Positions 25,194 through 33,811 of a stretch of 64,000 bases of DNA are shown piece after piece. Below the pieces are notes generated by a model. The model saw only the letters and a program-made list of their open reading frames with translations, did not search any database and was not told the DNA's origin. The DNA lies in the NCBI GenBank assembly GCA_035263125.1, contig DATFRP010000219.1, forward strand, positions 6,871 through 70,870. The letters are read 5' to 3'. Each line of letters begins with the position of its first letter. Position 1 is the first letter of the stretch. A program made the position numbers and the translations under genes. This stretch comes from Gp6-AA40 sp035263125. Its GTDB lineage: Bacteria > Acidobacteriota > Vicinamibacteria > Vicinamibacterales > UBA2999.

Positions 25194-25751
25194 TTAGGAG
25201 CGTCGGGGAACTTCGTAGTGCAACTCCGCGAATCCCGTCCCGACCGCCCTCACCGAGATCAGGCGCAGCGGTGGTTGAACGATCGCCCGCGGCAGCAGCG
25301 GCTTTCCCGATCCAAGCGTCACCGAGCCGACCTGCACGAACAGCTCGTCGAGCAGGCCGTGATCATGGAACTGCCCCACCAGCTCTCCACCGCCGACGAT
25401 CCAGACGTTCTTTCCTCCCGCGGCCTCGACCATCTCCTTGTGCACGGGTCGCACGTCACCGCGAACGAAGCGAATGTCCGCATCAGGCACCGGCGATCGC
25501 TGTCGCGAACTGAACACCCACGTCGGTTGTGTATACGGCCACGGCTGCGGTTTGCTGGCCCCCGGCCCGACGACGTGCCGCAGCATCCATTCGTAGGTGG
25601 TGGATCCCATCGCCAGCGCACCAACATCGCGGATGAAGGCGGGATAGCTCGTGTCCGCGATGTCACCGAGCGGAAAGAGCCACTCGAGCGAATCGTCCGT
25701 GGTGGCGATGAAGCCGTCGAGGCTGGAGGCTGTGTAGTACTGCGTCTTCAC
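25194..25751 (-). CDS. RibD C-terminal / dihydrofolate-reductase-family protein
   Basis: 185 residues. YTASSLDGFIATTDDSLEWLF at the start, GALAMGSTTYEWML, then NVWIVGGGELVGQFHDHGLLDELFVQVGSVTLGSGKPLL are the standard motifs of the DHFR-like RibD_C family (NADPH-dependent reductases). No second domain, so a small stand-alone reductase of unknown substrate. Confidence 0.85.
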   Translation of the reverse strand: MKTQYYTASSLDGFIATTDDSLEWLFPLGDIADTSYPAFIRDVGALAMGSTTYEWMLRHVVGPGASKPQPWPYTQPTWVFSSRQRSPVPDADIRFVRGDVRPVHKEMVEAAGGKNVWIVGGGELVGQFHDHGLLDELFVQVGSVTLGSGKPLLPRAIVQPPLRLISVRAVGTGFAELHYEVPRRS

Positions 25752-25820
25752 GAAGGTCCTCGTTCAGAAGCCTACACGAAACACAGCCACCATACAGCGA
25801 TGCGTGCTCTCATCGTGAGC

Positions 25821-25842
25821 CCGGCCGAAGGCGGACACTACG
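25821..25842. repeat. Degenerate REP-like repeat
   Basis: CCGGCCGAAGGCGGACACTACG matches the right half of the intergenic REP-like family (AAGCCGGACACTACG) with a substitution. It lies between the ends of two minus-strand genes. Confidence 0.45.
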
Positions 25843-25844
25843 CG

Positions 25845-26237
25845 TCAGGCCGCGCCCGCTTGCCGCTCACCGAACCAGTAGCACAGGCCGTCAGGCGCGA
25901 CGACGTAGAAGACGCGAAATGCATTGCCGCCGTGGCGTTCGACGCCGAACTCGGAGATCTCCTTTTGGAGACCGTTAGCCTTGAACTGCGCGAACAGCGT
26001 CTCGAGACCTGTGACGTGGAACGCACAGCCGTCCTGCGTCGGATCGCCGCCATTCTCGGCGAGCCCGATCTGGATGCCGTCTCGGGCAAGAACCGCCGCA
26101 CGGTGCGGCGTGTCGGTTCGCGATAGGACGCGAAAACCAAGGACTGTTTCGTAGAACGACAGCGCCGTGTCGAGGTCCTTGACCGGAAGGCTCATCGTGT
26201 CGCCGTGGTAGCCGAATGCTTTCTCGAGCGTTGCCAT
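25845..26237 (-). CDS. VOC-family protein
   Basis: 130 residues. GDTMSLPVKDLDTALSFYETVLGFRVLSR and CAFHVTGLETLFAQFKANGL, ending FRVFYVVAPDGLCYWFGE, are the two halves of a vicinal-oxygen-chelate unit. The ATG at 26237 begins just before the first strand; the longer frame from 26342 has a non-conserved 35-residue extension. Substrate unknown. Divergent from the exported glycine-zipper protein at 26367. Confidence 0.83.
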   Translation of the reverse strand: MATLEKAFGYHGDTMSLPVKDLDTALSFYETVLGFRVLSRTDTPHRAAVLARDGIQIGLAENGGDPTQDGCAFHVTGLETLFAQFKANGLQKEISEFGVERHGGNAFRVFYVVAPDGLCYWFGERQAGAA

Positions 26238-26366
26238 TGCAGATTCGCGTCCCTTCTCCAGACTCGTCTGGTTACTCAGTCCACTCCGCCCGCTCCCCGT
26301 GTGTGATTCGTCCCTGAGCCCATTCCAGTCCCGATCGCACATTCACGCACAAGGAGGTCGGGCCGG

Positions 26367-26813
26367 ATGCGTCACACATTATTGGTGCTCTTTCTCAGCA
26401 TAGTCGTCACGACCGTGGTTCGGGGTCAGACATTGCCGATGCAGGAAGATCCGGGCGTCACACAACCAACACCGGTTGCACTTCAAACAGGCGGCGGCCT
26501 CAGGTGGCCTCCGCCACCATCGCCGCGCCACTGCTGCAACATCAAAGGGGCGCTGATAGGTGCAGCGATCGGCGCCGCCAGTGGCGCCCTGCTGATGAGA
26601 GCCTTATGCGACTCGAGCGACTGCACGCGGGATTACTTCAAGCTCATGGGCGCGTTTGGCGGTCTCGGAGCCGCCGTCGGCATCTACGCCAATGCCGCAC
26701 CAGGATATACACCGTTCCCACATCGACGTGTCCGCGTGGCGGGAATAGTGACGCCGACGATGCGAGGCGTTGTCACGACGGTCGCCCTCGGCCGTCGCGC
26801 GACGATCGATTGA
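26367..26813 (+). CDS. Exported glycine-zipper protein of unknown function
   Basis: 148 residues. Signal peptide MRHTLLVLFLSIVVTTVVRG. A proline-rich stretch and a CC pair precede two small-residue-rich helices (GALIGAAIGAASGALLM and LMGAFGGLGAAVGIYANAA), typical of glycine-zipper proteins that insert in or line membranes. Further cysteines (CDSSDC) could form disulfides. A perfect AAGGAGGT sits 8 bases before the ATG. No family assigned. Confidence 0.7.
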   Translation: MRHTLLVLFLSIVVTTVVRGQTLPMQEDPGVTQPTPVALQTGGGLRWPPPPSPRHCCNIKGALIGAAIGAASGALLMRALCDSSDCTRDYFKLMGAFGGLGAAVGIYANAAPGYTPFPHRRVRVAGIVTPTMRGVVTTVALGRRATID

Positions 26814-26894
26814 GGGGACGCGCGCTCGCTATTTTGCCGCCAGCTGTAGCCCTGCGCCGTCGTCGGAATCGCGATGGCGGACACTACATGCGAA

Positions 26895-28040
26895 TTACTT
26901 CATCGACATGTGGTGCGAGGGGAGCAGATCCCACACCCGCCAGAACTCGGTGATTTCGGCTGACGTGCCGAGCGCCACACGGATGTAGTTTTCGTAGCGC
27001 GGGTACGGACCGGCGATGAGGATGCGGTTGGTCTTGAAGTGCTCGACGATCTCGACGCCCGGCCGAGTGGTGTTGAGCATCACGAAGTTGGCCTGCGAGT
27101 CGATCACGCGCAGCATGCGGGCATTGGCCTGATTGAAGAACTCCTGGCGTTCGTCGGCGTTCCGCCGCACCGTCGTCTGGATGTGGTCGGCATCCTCGAT
27201 CGCCGCCGCCGCGGCGCTGCTGCCGAGCGCGTTGACGCTGTCGGGGATCGCACAGGCATAGAGCAGCCGCGCGGTCGAGGGGTCGGCGACGGCATATCCG
27301 ATGCGCGCGCCAGCCAGCCCGAACAGCTTCGAGAAGCTGCGCGTCACGATGATCCGCGGATCGTCGATCGGCCGATCGATGAACGACGCGTACTCGGCTG
27401 TCGGATCGACGTAGTGATGATAGGCCTCATCGACCACAACGGAGACGTCCAACCGCAGTTTTCGCAGGAAGCGCTCGAGGTCCTGTCGGCGCGTCAGCGT
27501 CCCGGTCGGGTTGTTGGGATTGCAGATGTACACCAGGCGCGTCGACGCGTCGACCGCCGCTAGCATGCCGTCGAGATCGTGGGCGTGCTCTTCGGTCAAG
27601 GGCAGCGCTCTTACCGTGGCGCCGCGCTGCTCGGCGAAGCGACCGATCGCATCGAACGTCGGCAACGCCGTCACGACGGTCGTCTGCGGGGCCAGAAACG
27701 CGCCCGAAGCCATCCGGAGCAGATCGGTGGAGCCGCAGCCGGTCACGATGTGATCGGGCGTCACGCCGTGCACGCTCGCGAGCCGCTGTCTCAGCGCCTC
27801 GGACTCCACGTCAGGATAGCGATGGATTGCGCTCGAGCTCCCCTCCCGCACTGCGAGCATCGCCCGCGGTGACGGACCGTATCCGTTCTCGTTGCGATGC
27901 AACCGGAGCATGCCACCCGTCGTGCGCACGGACGGAGCGAGCACGGATGCGAATGCCGCGTCGGCGAGCGCGGGACCGGCCGCCACGGCAGCGGCGCCCA
28001 CCCCAAGACATCCCAGCACACTTCGGCGAGTGATCGACAT
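26895..28040 (-). CDS. Tat-exported HisC-like aminotransferase
   Basis: 381 residues. Fold-type I PLP enzyme of the histidinol-phosphate aminotransferase class: LRLHRNENGYGPSPRAM, GCGSTDLLRM, CNPNNPTGT, VVVDEAYHHY and SFSKLFGLAGARIGYA, where Lys in SFSKLF is the Schiff-base lysine. The N-terminus is SITRRSVLGCLGVGAAAVAAGPALA, a twin-arginine signal, so it is probably exported folded with PLP. Biosynthetic HisC is cytoplasmic, so a different periplasmic substrate is likely. It ends convergently with 26367 and follows the oxidase gene by 4 bases. Confidence 0.85.
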   Translation of the reverse strand: MSITRRSVLGCLGVGAAAVAAGPALADAAFASVLAPSVRTTGGMLRLHRNENGYGPSPRAMLAVREGSSSAIHRYPDVESEALRQRLASVHGVTPDHIVTGCGSTDLLRMASGAFLAPQTTVVTALPTFDAIGRFAEQRGATVRALPLTEEHAHDLDGMLAAVDASTRLVYICNPNNPTGTLTRRQDLERFLRKLRLDVSVVVDEAYHHYVDPTAEYASFIDRPIDDPRIIVTRSFSKLFGLAGARIGYAVADPSTARLLYACAIPDSVNALGSSAAAAAIEDADHIQTTVRRNADERQEFFNQANARMLRVIDSQANFVMLNTTRPGVEIVEHFKTNRILIAGPYPRYENYIRVALGTSAEITEFWRVWDLLPSHHMSMK

Positions 28041-28044
28041 GACG

Positions 28045-30435
28045 CTACTGCACCGTCAGCGTGATCGGAACCGTGCGCACCACACCGTTGCTGGTGCCGC
28101 TGACCATTATCGAATACGTGCCTCGGGACACGTTCTTCTTCGTATCCAGCGTCAATACCGATGTTGTGGATGCGGTGATCGAACCAGTCGAGAACCTCGT
28201 GGTGACAAACCTTGGCAACGAGCCGACCGACAGCGTCACGTTGCCCGTGAAGCCGGAGCCGGGAACCACGGACACCGTATATGTCCCGTTTCCTCCCCTC
28301 GACACGTTCTGGCTCGTCGGCGATACCGACAACGAGAAGTCGCCTGCAATGACCAGCGTGACGTTCGTACTCCTCGTGATCGGGCCGCTCGTGCCGTTGA
28401 TCGTGAGCGTGTAGGTTCCCGGCGGCGTCGACGCGCTCGTCGACACCGCAAGCGTCGTCGAGCCCGAGCCGGTCACCGAGCCTGGCGTGAAGGAAGCGGT
28501 GGCACCTGACGGGAGACCGATGCCATCGAAGCTCACAGCGCCGGTGAATCCGTTGATCGACGCCACCGTTACGGCGTAGCTCGTGCCCGCTCCAGGCAGG
28601 ACGCTCCTGGAGTTGGGTGTGGCCGACAGCGAGAAATCAGCGACCGTGATCGTGCGACCGGTGGAAGGGCTCACCGCACCTTTGTCGTCGGTGACCTTCA
28701 ACGATGCGGTGTAGCTGCCGGGCGTGGAGTAGACCACCGCGCCGGGTGTGGCCACAGTGCTCGTCGCGGGATTGCCGCCCGCGAAGCTCCACGCGTACGA
28801 CGCGATGCTGCCGTCGGGATCGGAGCCCGACCCGGCAAACGAGACCGAGCCGCCAGGGTTGACGGTGACGTTCGACGAGGGGCTGATGATCGTTGCAGTG
28901 GGTGCCTGATTCGCAGGCGCGTCCGCCGACAGACGCACCATACGTGCGACTGAAGGAACCCCTGCCGAGTTCAGGATGAAGAGCATGTAGTAGCCCGGCG
29001 GTGCAACGTTGCCATGAGGCGGCGCCGTCGCTGTGATCACGCCGGCTGCTGACGTGAATGACAGCTCGATCAGACGCTGATCCATGTCGAACGCATGTGT
29101 CTGTGAACCAGGACGCACCAGCACGGCTGAACCGATCTGACCGGCGTCCGGTGTCTGTACGTCGAATGCGCTGGCGTAGGTCACCGAGCCAGGTGCGCTT
29201 GTGATCGTTGGACGCGTTGCTGGCGAGCCGTCGCCGTTGAACAGATATGCCGGGGAATAGATCTCGATGTGCTGCTCGTAGCTGCCACGCGTCGGATTGC
29301 CGCCCATCAGCGCAACCGTGCCATCGGGAAGCAGCACCGATCCCGAGTGATACAGACGCGGATAGGTGTTCGCGCCCGCGGAACTGAAGGTGTTCGTCTT
29401 GGGATCGTAGAGGTCGGCGTTCAGGCTGGCAGTGGCAGCATCCTCGTCGTTGACCGATCCACCCATCACCAGCACTTTGCCGTTGGGGAGAATCGTCGCG
29501 TTCATCTCGATGCGCCCCTGCGACATCGGCGGTCCCCACTGCCACTGCGGTGTGGGCGCCGACAGATCGATGATCTCGGTGGTGTTGGTCGCGGGATTGC
29601 CACCGCCAAAGATCATCACGCGCGATTTGTAGCCGTTCGCGCCCGAGAGCGGCAGGAGCACCGATGTGCCGTAGGTACGCGTGCCGCTGTAGTTCGTCGT
29701 CGCCACCACGCTCGTCCACGTCTTGGTCGACGGGTTGAAGAATCGCGACCCGCGGCCCGACCCGGAATAGAAGACGCGGCCGTCGGTGATGAGGTGCATG
29801 CGCGGGTACAGCGGGGGCGTCCATCCGGCCAGGTATTCGGGACTCCATCCGGAGCCGGGCGTGTAGATCTCCACCGCCGTATTCGTCGCACCATCGAGAT
29901 CATTGAGGCCCGAGAACGTCATGACGCTGCCGTCGCCGAGCACGGTCGGCGTGGGGTACCAGCGCCCGTGCGCCATGTCTTGAATGGCGGTGAACGTGTC
30001 GGTCGCCGGATCGTACGCCGTGTTTTTCTTGTGCCCGCGGAACGGGTCGTAGGCGAGGTTGCCGCCGTTGATCAAGACGCGTCCGTCGGGCATCACCACC
30101 ATGCCGTTGCAGAACATGTCGTACGCATGCGTTCGCGTGTTGAACGTGCCGGCCTGCGGATCCCAGATCGTGCTTCGGAAGGTGGTCTCGGTCGCGACGT
30201 TACCCGACCCCGACACGATCAGCACGCGGCCGTTGTTCAACACCGTGGGATGCACGGGGTTGATCGGCATCAGATACGGCAGCGTGGTCCACTGCCCCTG
30301 AAGGCTTGCCTGCGCGCGGACTCGAGGACTGCCCGCGATGACGAGCGCAAACAGAAGCGCCACACCGGCGAGCCATTTCGTTGAAGTCGAAGTGGCCAGA
30401 GATCGTACCGGCCCGCCGACGCTGTGCGCGCGCAT
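28045..30435 (-). CDS. Galactose-oxidase-like copper radical oxidase with PKD and Ig-like repeats
   Basis: 796 residues with a signal peptide (about residues 21-42). A kelch beta-propeller and DUF1929 domain (about 43-505) hold all active-site residues of the galactose/glyoxal oxidase family: Cys109 (YDMFCNGM), Tyr160 (GRWYPTP), Tyr362-His363 (RLYHSGS) and His447 (QTHAFDMDQR), with Cys109-Tyr160 the expected thioether cofactor. A PKD domain (about 510-600) and two repeated Ig-like modules beginning DFSLSxxPxS (about 603-796) follow. Secreted, oxidising alcohols or aldehydes to aldehydes or acids with O2. GGAGGG precedes the ATG. Confidence 0.9.
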   Translation of the reverse strand: MRAHSVGGPVRSLATSTSTKWLAGVALLFALVIAGSPRVRAQASLQGQWTTLPYLMPINPVHPTVLNNGRVLIVSGSGNVATETTFRSTIWDPQAGTFNTRTHAYDMFCNGMVVMPDGRVLINGGNLAYDPFRGHKKNTAYDPATDTFTAIQDMAHGRWYPTPTVLGDGSVMTFSGLNDLDGATNTAVEIYTPGSGWSPEYLAGWTPPLYPRMHLITDGRVFYSGSGRGSRFFNPSTKTWTSVVATTNYSGTRTYGTSVLLPLSGANGYKSRVMIFGGGNPATNTTEIIDLSAPTPQWQWGPPMSQGRIEMNATILPNGKVLVMGGSVNDEDAATASLNADLYDPKTNTFSSAGANTYPRLYHSGSVLLPDGTVALMGGNPTRGSYEQHIEIYSPAYLFNGDGSPATRPTITSAPGSVTYASAFDVQTPDAGQIGSAVLVRPGSQTHAFDMDQRLIELSFTSAAGVITATAPPHGNVAPPGYYMLFILNSAGVPSVARMVRLSADAPANQAPTATIISPSSNVTVNPGGSVSFAGSGSDPDGSIASYAWSFAGGNPATSTVATPGAVVYSTPGSYTASLKVTDDKGAVSPSTGRTITVADFSLSATPNSRSVLPGAGTSYAVTVASINGFTGAVSFDGIGLPSGATASFTPGSVTGSGSTTLAVSTSASTPPGTYTLTINGTSGPITRSTNVTLVIAGDFSLSVSPTSQNVSRGGNGTYTVSVVPGSGFTGNVTLSVGSLPRFVTTRFSTGSITASTTSVLTLDTKKNVSRGTYSIMVSGTSNGVVRTVPITLTVQ

Positions 30436-30629
30436 TCACTGCCCTCCGCTGTGAGGTGAAACTCAGCCGCCCCCTCGCAAACGGTGAACCAGTGAACTTG
30501 CGTGTCATTGTGTGAAGAATGGATGTGCTTCTCTGCGCGCGGGAAGACAGAAGCCAGCTTGCCGCGGGTCTCAGCGCATGAAACGCGGACACGCGTGAGT
30601 GGTGGGTGATCACCGAGTCGCGATTCGGG

Positions 30630-30668
30630 CCCTGACCTTTGACCGTTGCCCTTTGACCTTTACCCTTC
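30630..30668. repeat. TTTGACC-type short direct repeats
   Basis: CCCTGACCTTTGACCGTTGCC and CCTTTGACCTTTACCC units lie in the gap before the M56 gene's stop. Simple sequence; no coding potential seen in the 236-base gap between 30436 and 30672. Confidence 0.5.
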
Positions 30669-30672
30669 CGAG

Positions 30673-32292
30673 TCACTTCAAGGTAAACGTCATCTGCACC
30701 TGCACCGCAACCTTTACGGGCTCGCCATCGCGTGTGCCTGGCTTCCACGTCCATCGCTTGAGTGCAGCGATCGCCTGTTGATCGAGGCCGTCCGCTGCGT
30801 CGAGCGACTCGACGACGGTCACGTCGCCCGTTGATCCGTCGGGCAAAACAATTGCCTCCAGCAGAACGCTCCCTTCAATCTGCGCATTCATCGCGGCCTG
30901 CGTGTACTGAGGCCGTTCCTGATAGACCGGGACCGGCAGGACCGCGGCAACGCACTGCGCCGGATTCGCGTGACACGCGGCATTCGCCTCGATGAGTTCC
31001 CGCGCCGTCGCGGGCGTGATTCCGGTGATGACCGCGCTGTCGTTGACGGCTGCCCTGACGATCGGCGCCGCGATCACCCGCCCGTCGAGGATGATCGCCA
31101 TCGGTCTGCCGATATGCGCTGCCGTGGCATTCGCCAACCGTGCTGCGGCGGCACGGTTGAAGGTCACCGCGAGGCTCGTGGGATTCCCGGGAGCGGTGAT
31201 TCTGGCGATTTCGACCTCCGACCACGTGGCCAGCGGCGTCGGGTGCAGGTAGATTCGCTCATTGGAGCCCGACACCACGGCCTCCCGCAAACCATCGGCC
31301 GGCATCGATTCAGCGAGTCGAATCTCCAGACGACTCGCCGCGCCCACCTGCGCCATCGCGCTGATGTTGAGAGGCAGGGCCCTGATCGTTGCGGCGGTCA
31401 CACCGCCCATCACCAGTGTCACTACCGTCAGAGTCGCCGCTAAACGTGGAACAGACATATGACGCTCCTTCACGAGCTCGCGCATACGGGACTTCAAATG
31501 ACGACGGCGGAGGAATGCGCTCGACAAAACAGTTGGTCGCGCGCTGTCGGCGAACAGCATCAGCGCCAGCATGTAGTCGCGACGCGACGACGTGCGTGTG
31601 ACCACGAGATCGTCGACGACCTGCTCGCGCAGAAGCTGGAGCCGATCGAGGAGCCACCAGATGCCGGGATGAAACCAGAAGATCGCTCGAAGGTGTGCTT
31701 CGACCACGTTCCAGAGCCAGTCGCGCCGCTGCACATGCAACAGTTCATGACAGGCGACTGCGCGTTTGCCTTCATCTGTCAGGGTGTCGAACCGGCGTGG
31801 CAGCAGGACGAGCGGATGACTGAACCCGAGTGTCACCGGCTGCTGCACATCGCTCGACCAGCGGAACTCCGCGTCGGGCGCCAGGGCCACGCGCAGTGCG
31901 TCGATGTCCGACCCCAGCGAAGCCGGAACACTTCGAAGACGCAATTGACGAATGCGCCAGGCACCGCCGAGCAGCCAGATGAGACCGATGCCTGCCCCAG
32001 CGGCCCACACCCATGGAATCGCCGCACCGACCTGCGGAAGAACCTGTGATGCGGTGGTGTTCGCGACTCGATCGAGGGGCAGGACGTCGAATGCGACTGA
32101 GACCGCTTGATGCTCCGGTGCCGTCGACGCGATCAACGGAAGCGCGAGACAAAGAACGCCAATCGCACGCCAGTATGCCAAGCGAGCCGTGGCCACCGAC
32201 CCCCGAAGGAACGCTTCAGCGACTGCGGCCGCAGTCACGATGAGGAGGATCTGACAGCTGTAGACGACGAGCGCGAGCGCTGCCGGTCCCAT
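30673..32292 (-). CDS. M56/BlaR1-type membrane peptidase fused to a SecD-like head and TonB C-terminus
   Basis: 539 residues. Residues 1-260 are a BlaR1/MecR1-type M56 metallopeptidase with membrane helices and the zinc site HELLH (182-186), then LREQVVDDLV. After a last helix (about 285-305), residues 320-425 resemble the P1 head of SecD (RIYLHPTPLATWSEVEIARI, FNRAAAARLANATAAHIGRPMAIILDGRVIAAPIVRAAVNDSAVITG). Residues 430-539 are a TonB C-terminal domain (EGSVLLEAIVLPDGSTGDVTVVES, IAALKRWTWKPGTRDGEPVKVAVQVQMTF). It should sense an envelope signal and cleave or inactivate the BlaI-type repressor. Stop and start overlap the blaI gene (TAATG). Confidence 0.88.
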   Translation of the reverse strand: MGPAALALVVYSCQILLIVTAAAVAEAFLRGSVATARLAYWRAIGVLCLALPLIASTAPEHQAVSVAFDVLPLDRVANTTASQVLPQVGAAIPWVWAAGAGIGLIWLLGGAWRIRQLRLRSVPASLGSDIDALRVALAPDAEFRWSSDVQQPVTLGFSHPLVLLPRRFDTLTDEGKRAVACHELLHVQRRDWLWNVVEAHLRAIFWFHPGIWWLLDRLQLLREQVVDDLVVTRTSSRRDYMLALMLFADSARPTVLSSAFLRRRHLKSRMRELVKERHMSVPRLAATLTVVTLVMGGVTAATIRALPLNISAMAQVGAASRLEIRLAESMPADGLREAVVSGSNERIYLHPTPLATWSEVEIARITAPGNPTSLAVTFNRAAAARLANATAAHIGRPMAIILDGRVIAAPIVRAAVNDSAVITGITPATARELIEANAACHANPAQCVAAVLPVPVYQERPQYTQAAMNAQIEGSVLLEAIVLPDGSTGDVTVVESLDAADGLDQQAIAALKRWTWKPGTRDGEPVKVAVQVQMTFTLK

Positions 32293-32666
32293 TACTCAGC
32301 CTCGTCGATGAGACGACGCAACTCCCGGCGTTCTTCGTCGGTGAGATTGCTTTCCGCAACCAGATGCGTCAGCAGCGCTGCGGCGCCACCATCGAAGACG
32401 CGATCGACGAAATCCCGCACCATCGTCCCCACGACCTTTTGTTCAGGTACCGCGGGCCGATAGCGAAAGGCGCGCCCATCGAGATGCTTCTTCAAGTACC
32501 CCTTGGTCTCGAGCGTGTTCATCATCGTCATCACCGTGGTGTAGGCGACCGGCCGGCGTTCGCGCATCGTCTCGTAGACGTCACGGACCGACGCATCCTT
32601 CAAACGCCACACGACCTTCATGATGGCGAGCTCCTGAGCTCCGAGCAGCGAGAGTCGACGGGGCAT
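32292..32666 (-). CDS. BlaI/MecI/CopY-family repressor
   Basis: 124 residues. Winged helix with LSLLGAQELAIMKVVWRLKDASVRDVYETM and RPVAYTTVMTMMNTLETKGYLKKHLDGRAFRYRP, followed by a dimerisation helix (FVDRVFDGGAAALLTHLV). It binds dyad operators and is inactivated by its M56 partner; the cleavage region is usually between the two domains. The promoter upstream overlaps a near-perfect dyad, so autorepression is likely. The start at 32666 is only about 7 bases from the predicted transcription start, so the mRNA may be nearly leaderless. Confidence 0.9.
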   Translation of the reverse strand: MPRRLSLLGAQELAIMKVVWRLKDASVRDVYETMRERRPVAYTTVMTMMNTLETKGYLKKHLDGRAFRYRPAVPEQKVVGTMVRDFVDRVFDGGAAALLTHLVAESNLTDEERRELRRLIDEAE

Positions 32667-32672
32667 GATGAC

Positions 32673-32707
32673 TACTAGTCTACTAGTACTTGTGGACTAG
32701 TTGTCAA
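32673..32707 (-). promoter_or_regulatory. Promoter with overlapping BlaI-type operator
   Basis: On the minus strand TTGACA (32707-32702) is followed after 16 bases by TAGTAG (32685-32680), a plausible -35/-10 pair. The -10 lies inside the dyad TACTAGTCTACTAGTA (32673-32688; arms TACTAGT/ACTAGTA), and a further CTAG...CTAG half-site overlaps the spacer. This is the arrangement expected for autorepression by the BlaI protein. Confidence 0.7.
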
Positions 32708-32796
32708 TTCTGTGAACACCGGCCGGAGAGGACGGCCTAAGATAGGCGTTCTGCTGTCTCGAGCGCGGGGGTGCCGAGCTTCCAGGAGGATGCGCC

Positions 32797-33285
32797 GTGA
32801 AGAACGTACGCGAGTACTACACCCAGTGTCTCAAGTCCGAAATCCCGACCTTCGTGAAAGTGATGAAGGCGGTCCCGCCCGATCAGGCTGACTACAAACC
32901 GCATCCGCGCTCGACCTCGTCAGGAGCACTGCTCTGGCTGCTGGCCACCGAACTCGACGATGCCTGCACGCTCATCGAGCGTGGCGAGGTGAACTACGTC
33001 GAGAGACCGGGACCTGGCGTCGCGGCGTCGATCGCGGCGTATCAAAAACACGCCGCTGCGCTCGAAGCGCGGCTCGCGACGCTCGACGATGCCAAGTGGG
33101 ATGGCAAGGCACGCTTGATGATGAACGGACAGGTTCTCTGGGAGGCCACGCTCGGCGACATGCTGTTTGGCTTCCTGCTCGATGCGATCCATCACCGTGG
33201 TCAGCTCTCGAGCTACTTGCGACCGATGGGCGCCAAGGTGCCATCGATCTATGGTCCTTCGGCCGACGATCCGGGTCAGGCGTGA
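32797..33285 (+). CDS. DinB-fold protein
   Basis: 162 residues. YTQCLKSEIPTFVKVMKAVPPDQADYKPHPRSTSSGALLWLLATELDDA and LGDMLFGFLLDAIHHRGQLSSYLRPMGAKVPSIYGPSADD are the two metal-supplying blocks; IHHRGQLSxYLR is the classic DinB signature. GGAGGATG precedes the start by about 10 bases. Divergent from the BlaI/M56 pair, but there is no sign of a shared operator closer than 100 bases. Confidence 0.85.
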   Translation: MKNVREYYTQCLKSEIPTFVKVMKAVPPDQADYKPHPRSTSSGALLWLLATELDDACTLIERGEVNYVERPGPGVAASIAAYQKHAAALEARLATLDDAKWDGKARLMMNGQVLWEATLGDMLFGFLLDAIHHRGQLSSYLRPMGAKVPSIYGPSADDPGQA

Positions 33286-33360
33286 GCGACGCCCAGGACG
33301 TCGAGGTCCAGCAACTCTGCCGGCGGTGAATCTTCTATAGTCTCCAGAGGTTCACCGTCG

Positions 33361-33777
33361 ATGCCAGAATCCGCCCAGGTCCATCCGCCGAGCGTTCGTC
33401 AGGACGACGTCCGCGCGGCGCTCGATGTTCTGACTGAAGGGTTTCAGATTATCGGTCCCGACTGGCGATACGTGTATGTCAACCCGGCGGCCGCGCGCCA
33501 CGGCCGGCGCGACGCCTCAACCCTCCTCGGCAAGCCGATGGCCGAGGCGTACCCCGGCATAGATCAAACACCGATGTTTGCCGTCCTGCGCAGATGCATG
33601 GAAGAACGCACGAGCGAAGTGATCGAGAACCAGTTCACGTTTCCGGACGGCAGCACGCGGTGGTTCGAGCTGCGCATTCGTCCCGTACCTGCCGGCATCT
33701 GCATCTTCTCGGTGGACATCGAGTCGCGCAAACATCCCCAACCGTTCGGCCAGCGGTTTCTGAACCTGTTCCGCTGA
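33361..33777 (+). CDS. Stand-alone PAS-domain protein
   Basis: 138 residues with a single PAS fold: VLTEGFQIIGPDWRYVYVNPAAARHGRRDASTLLGKPMAEAYPG, then ENQFTFPDGSTRWFELRIRPVPAGICIFSVDIESRK. The PAS core is complete but has no kinase, cyclase or other output domain, and the C-terminus (PQPFGQRFLNLFR) is short. It may be a separate sensor subunit or the N-terminal remnant of a PAS histidine kinase whose remainder has been lost. It is followed directly by a large non-coding palindrome. Confidence 0.75.
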   Translation: MPESAQVHPPSVRQDDVRAALDVLTEGFQIIGPDWRYVYVNPAAARHGRRDASTLLGKPMAEAYPGIDQTPMFAVLRRCMEERTSEVIENQFTFPDGSTRWFELRIRPVPAGICIFSVDIESRKHPQPFGQRFLNLFR

Positions 33778-33811
33778 ATGTCTGTCGCGTCGCGCTCCCG
33801 CACCAGAAGCC

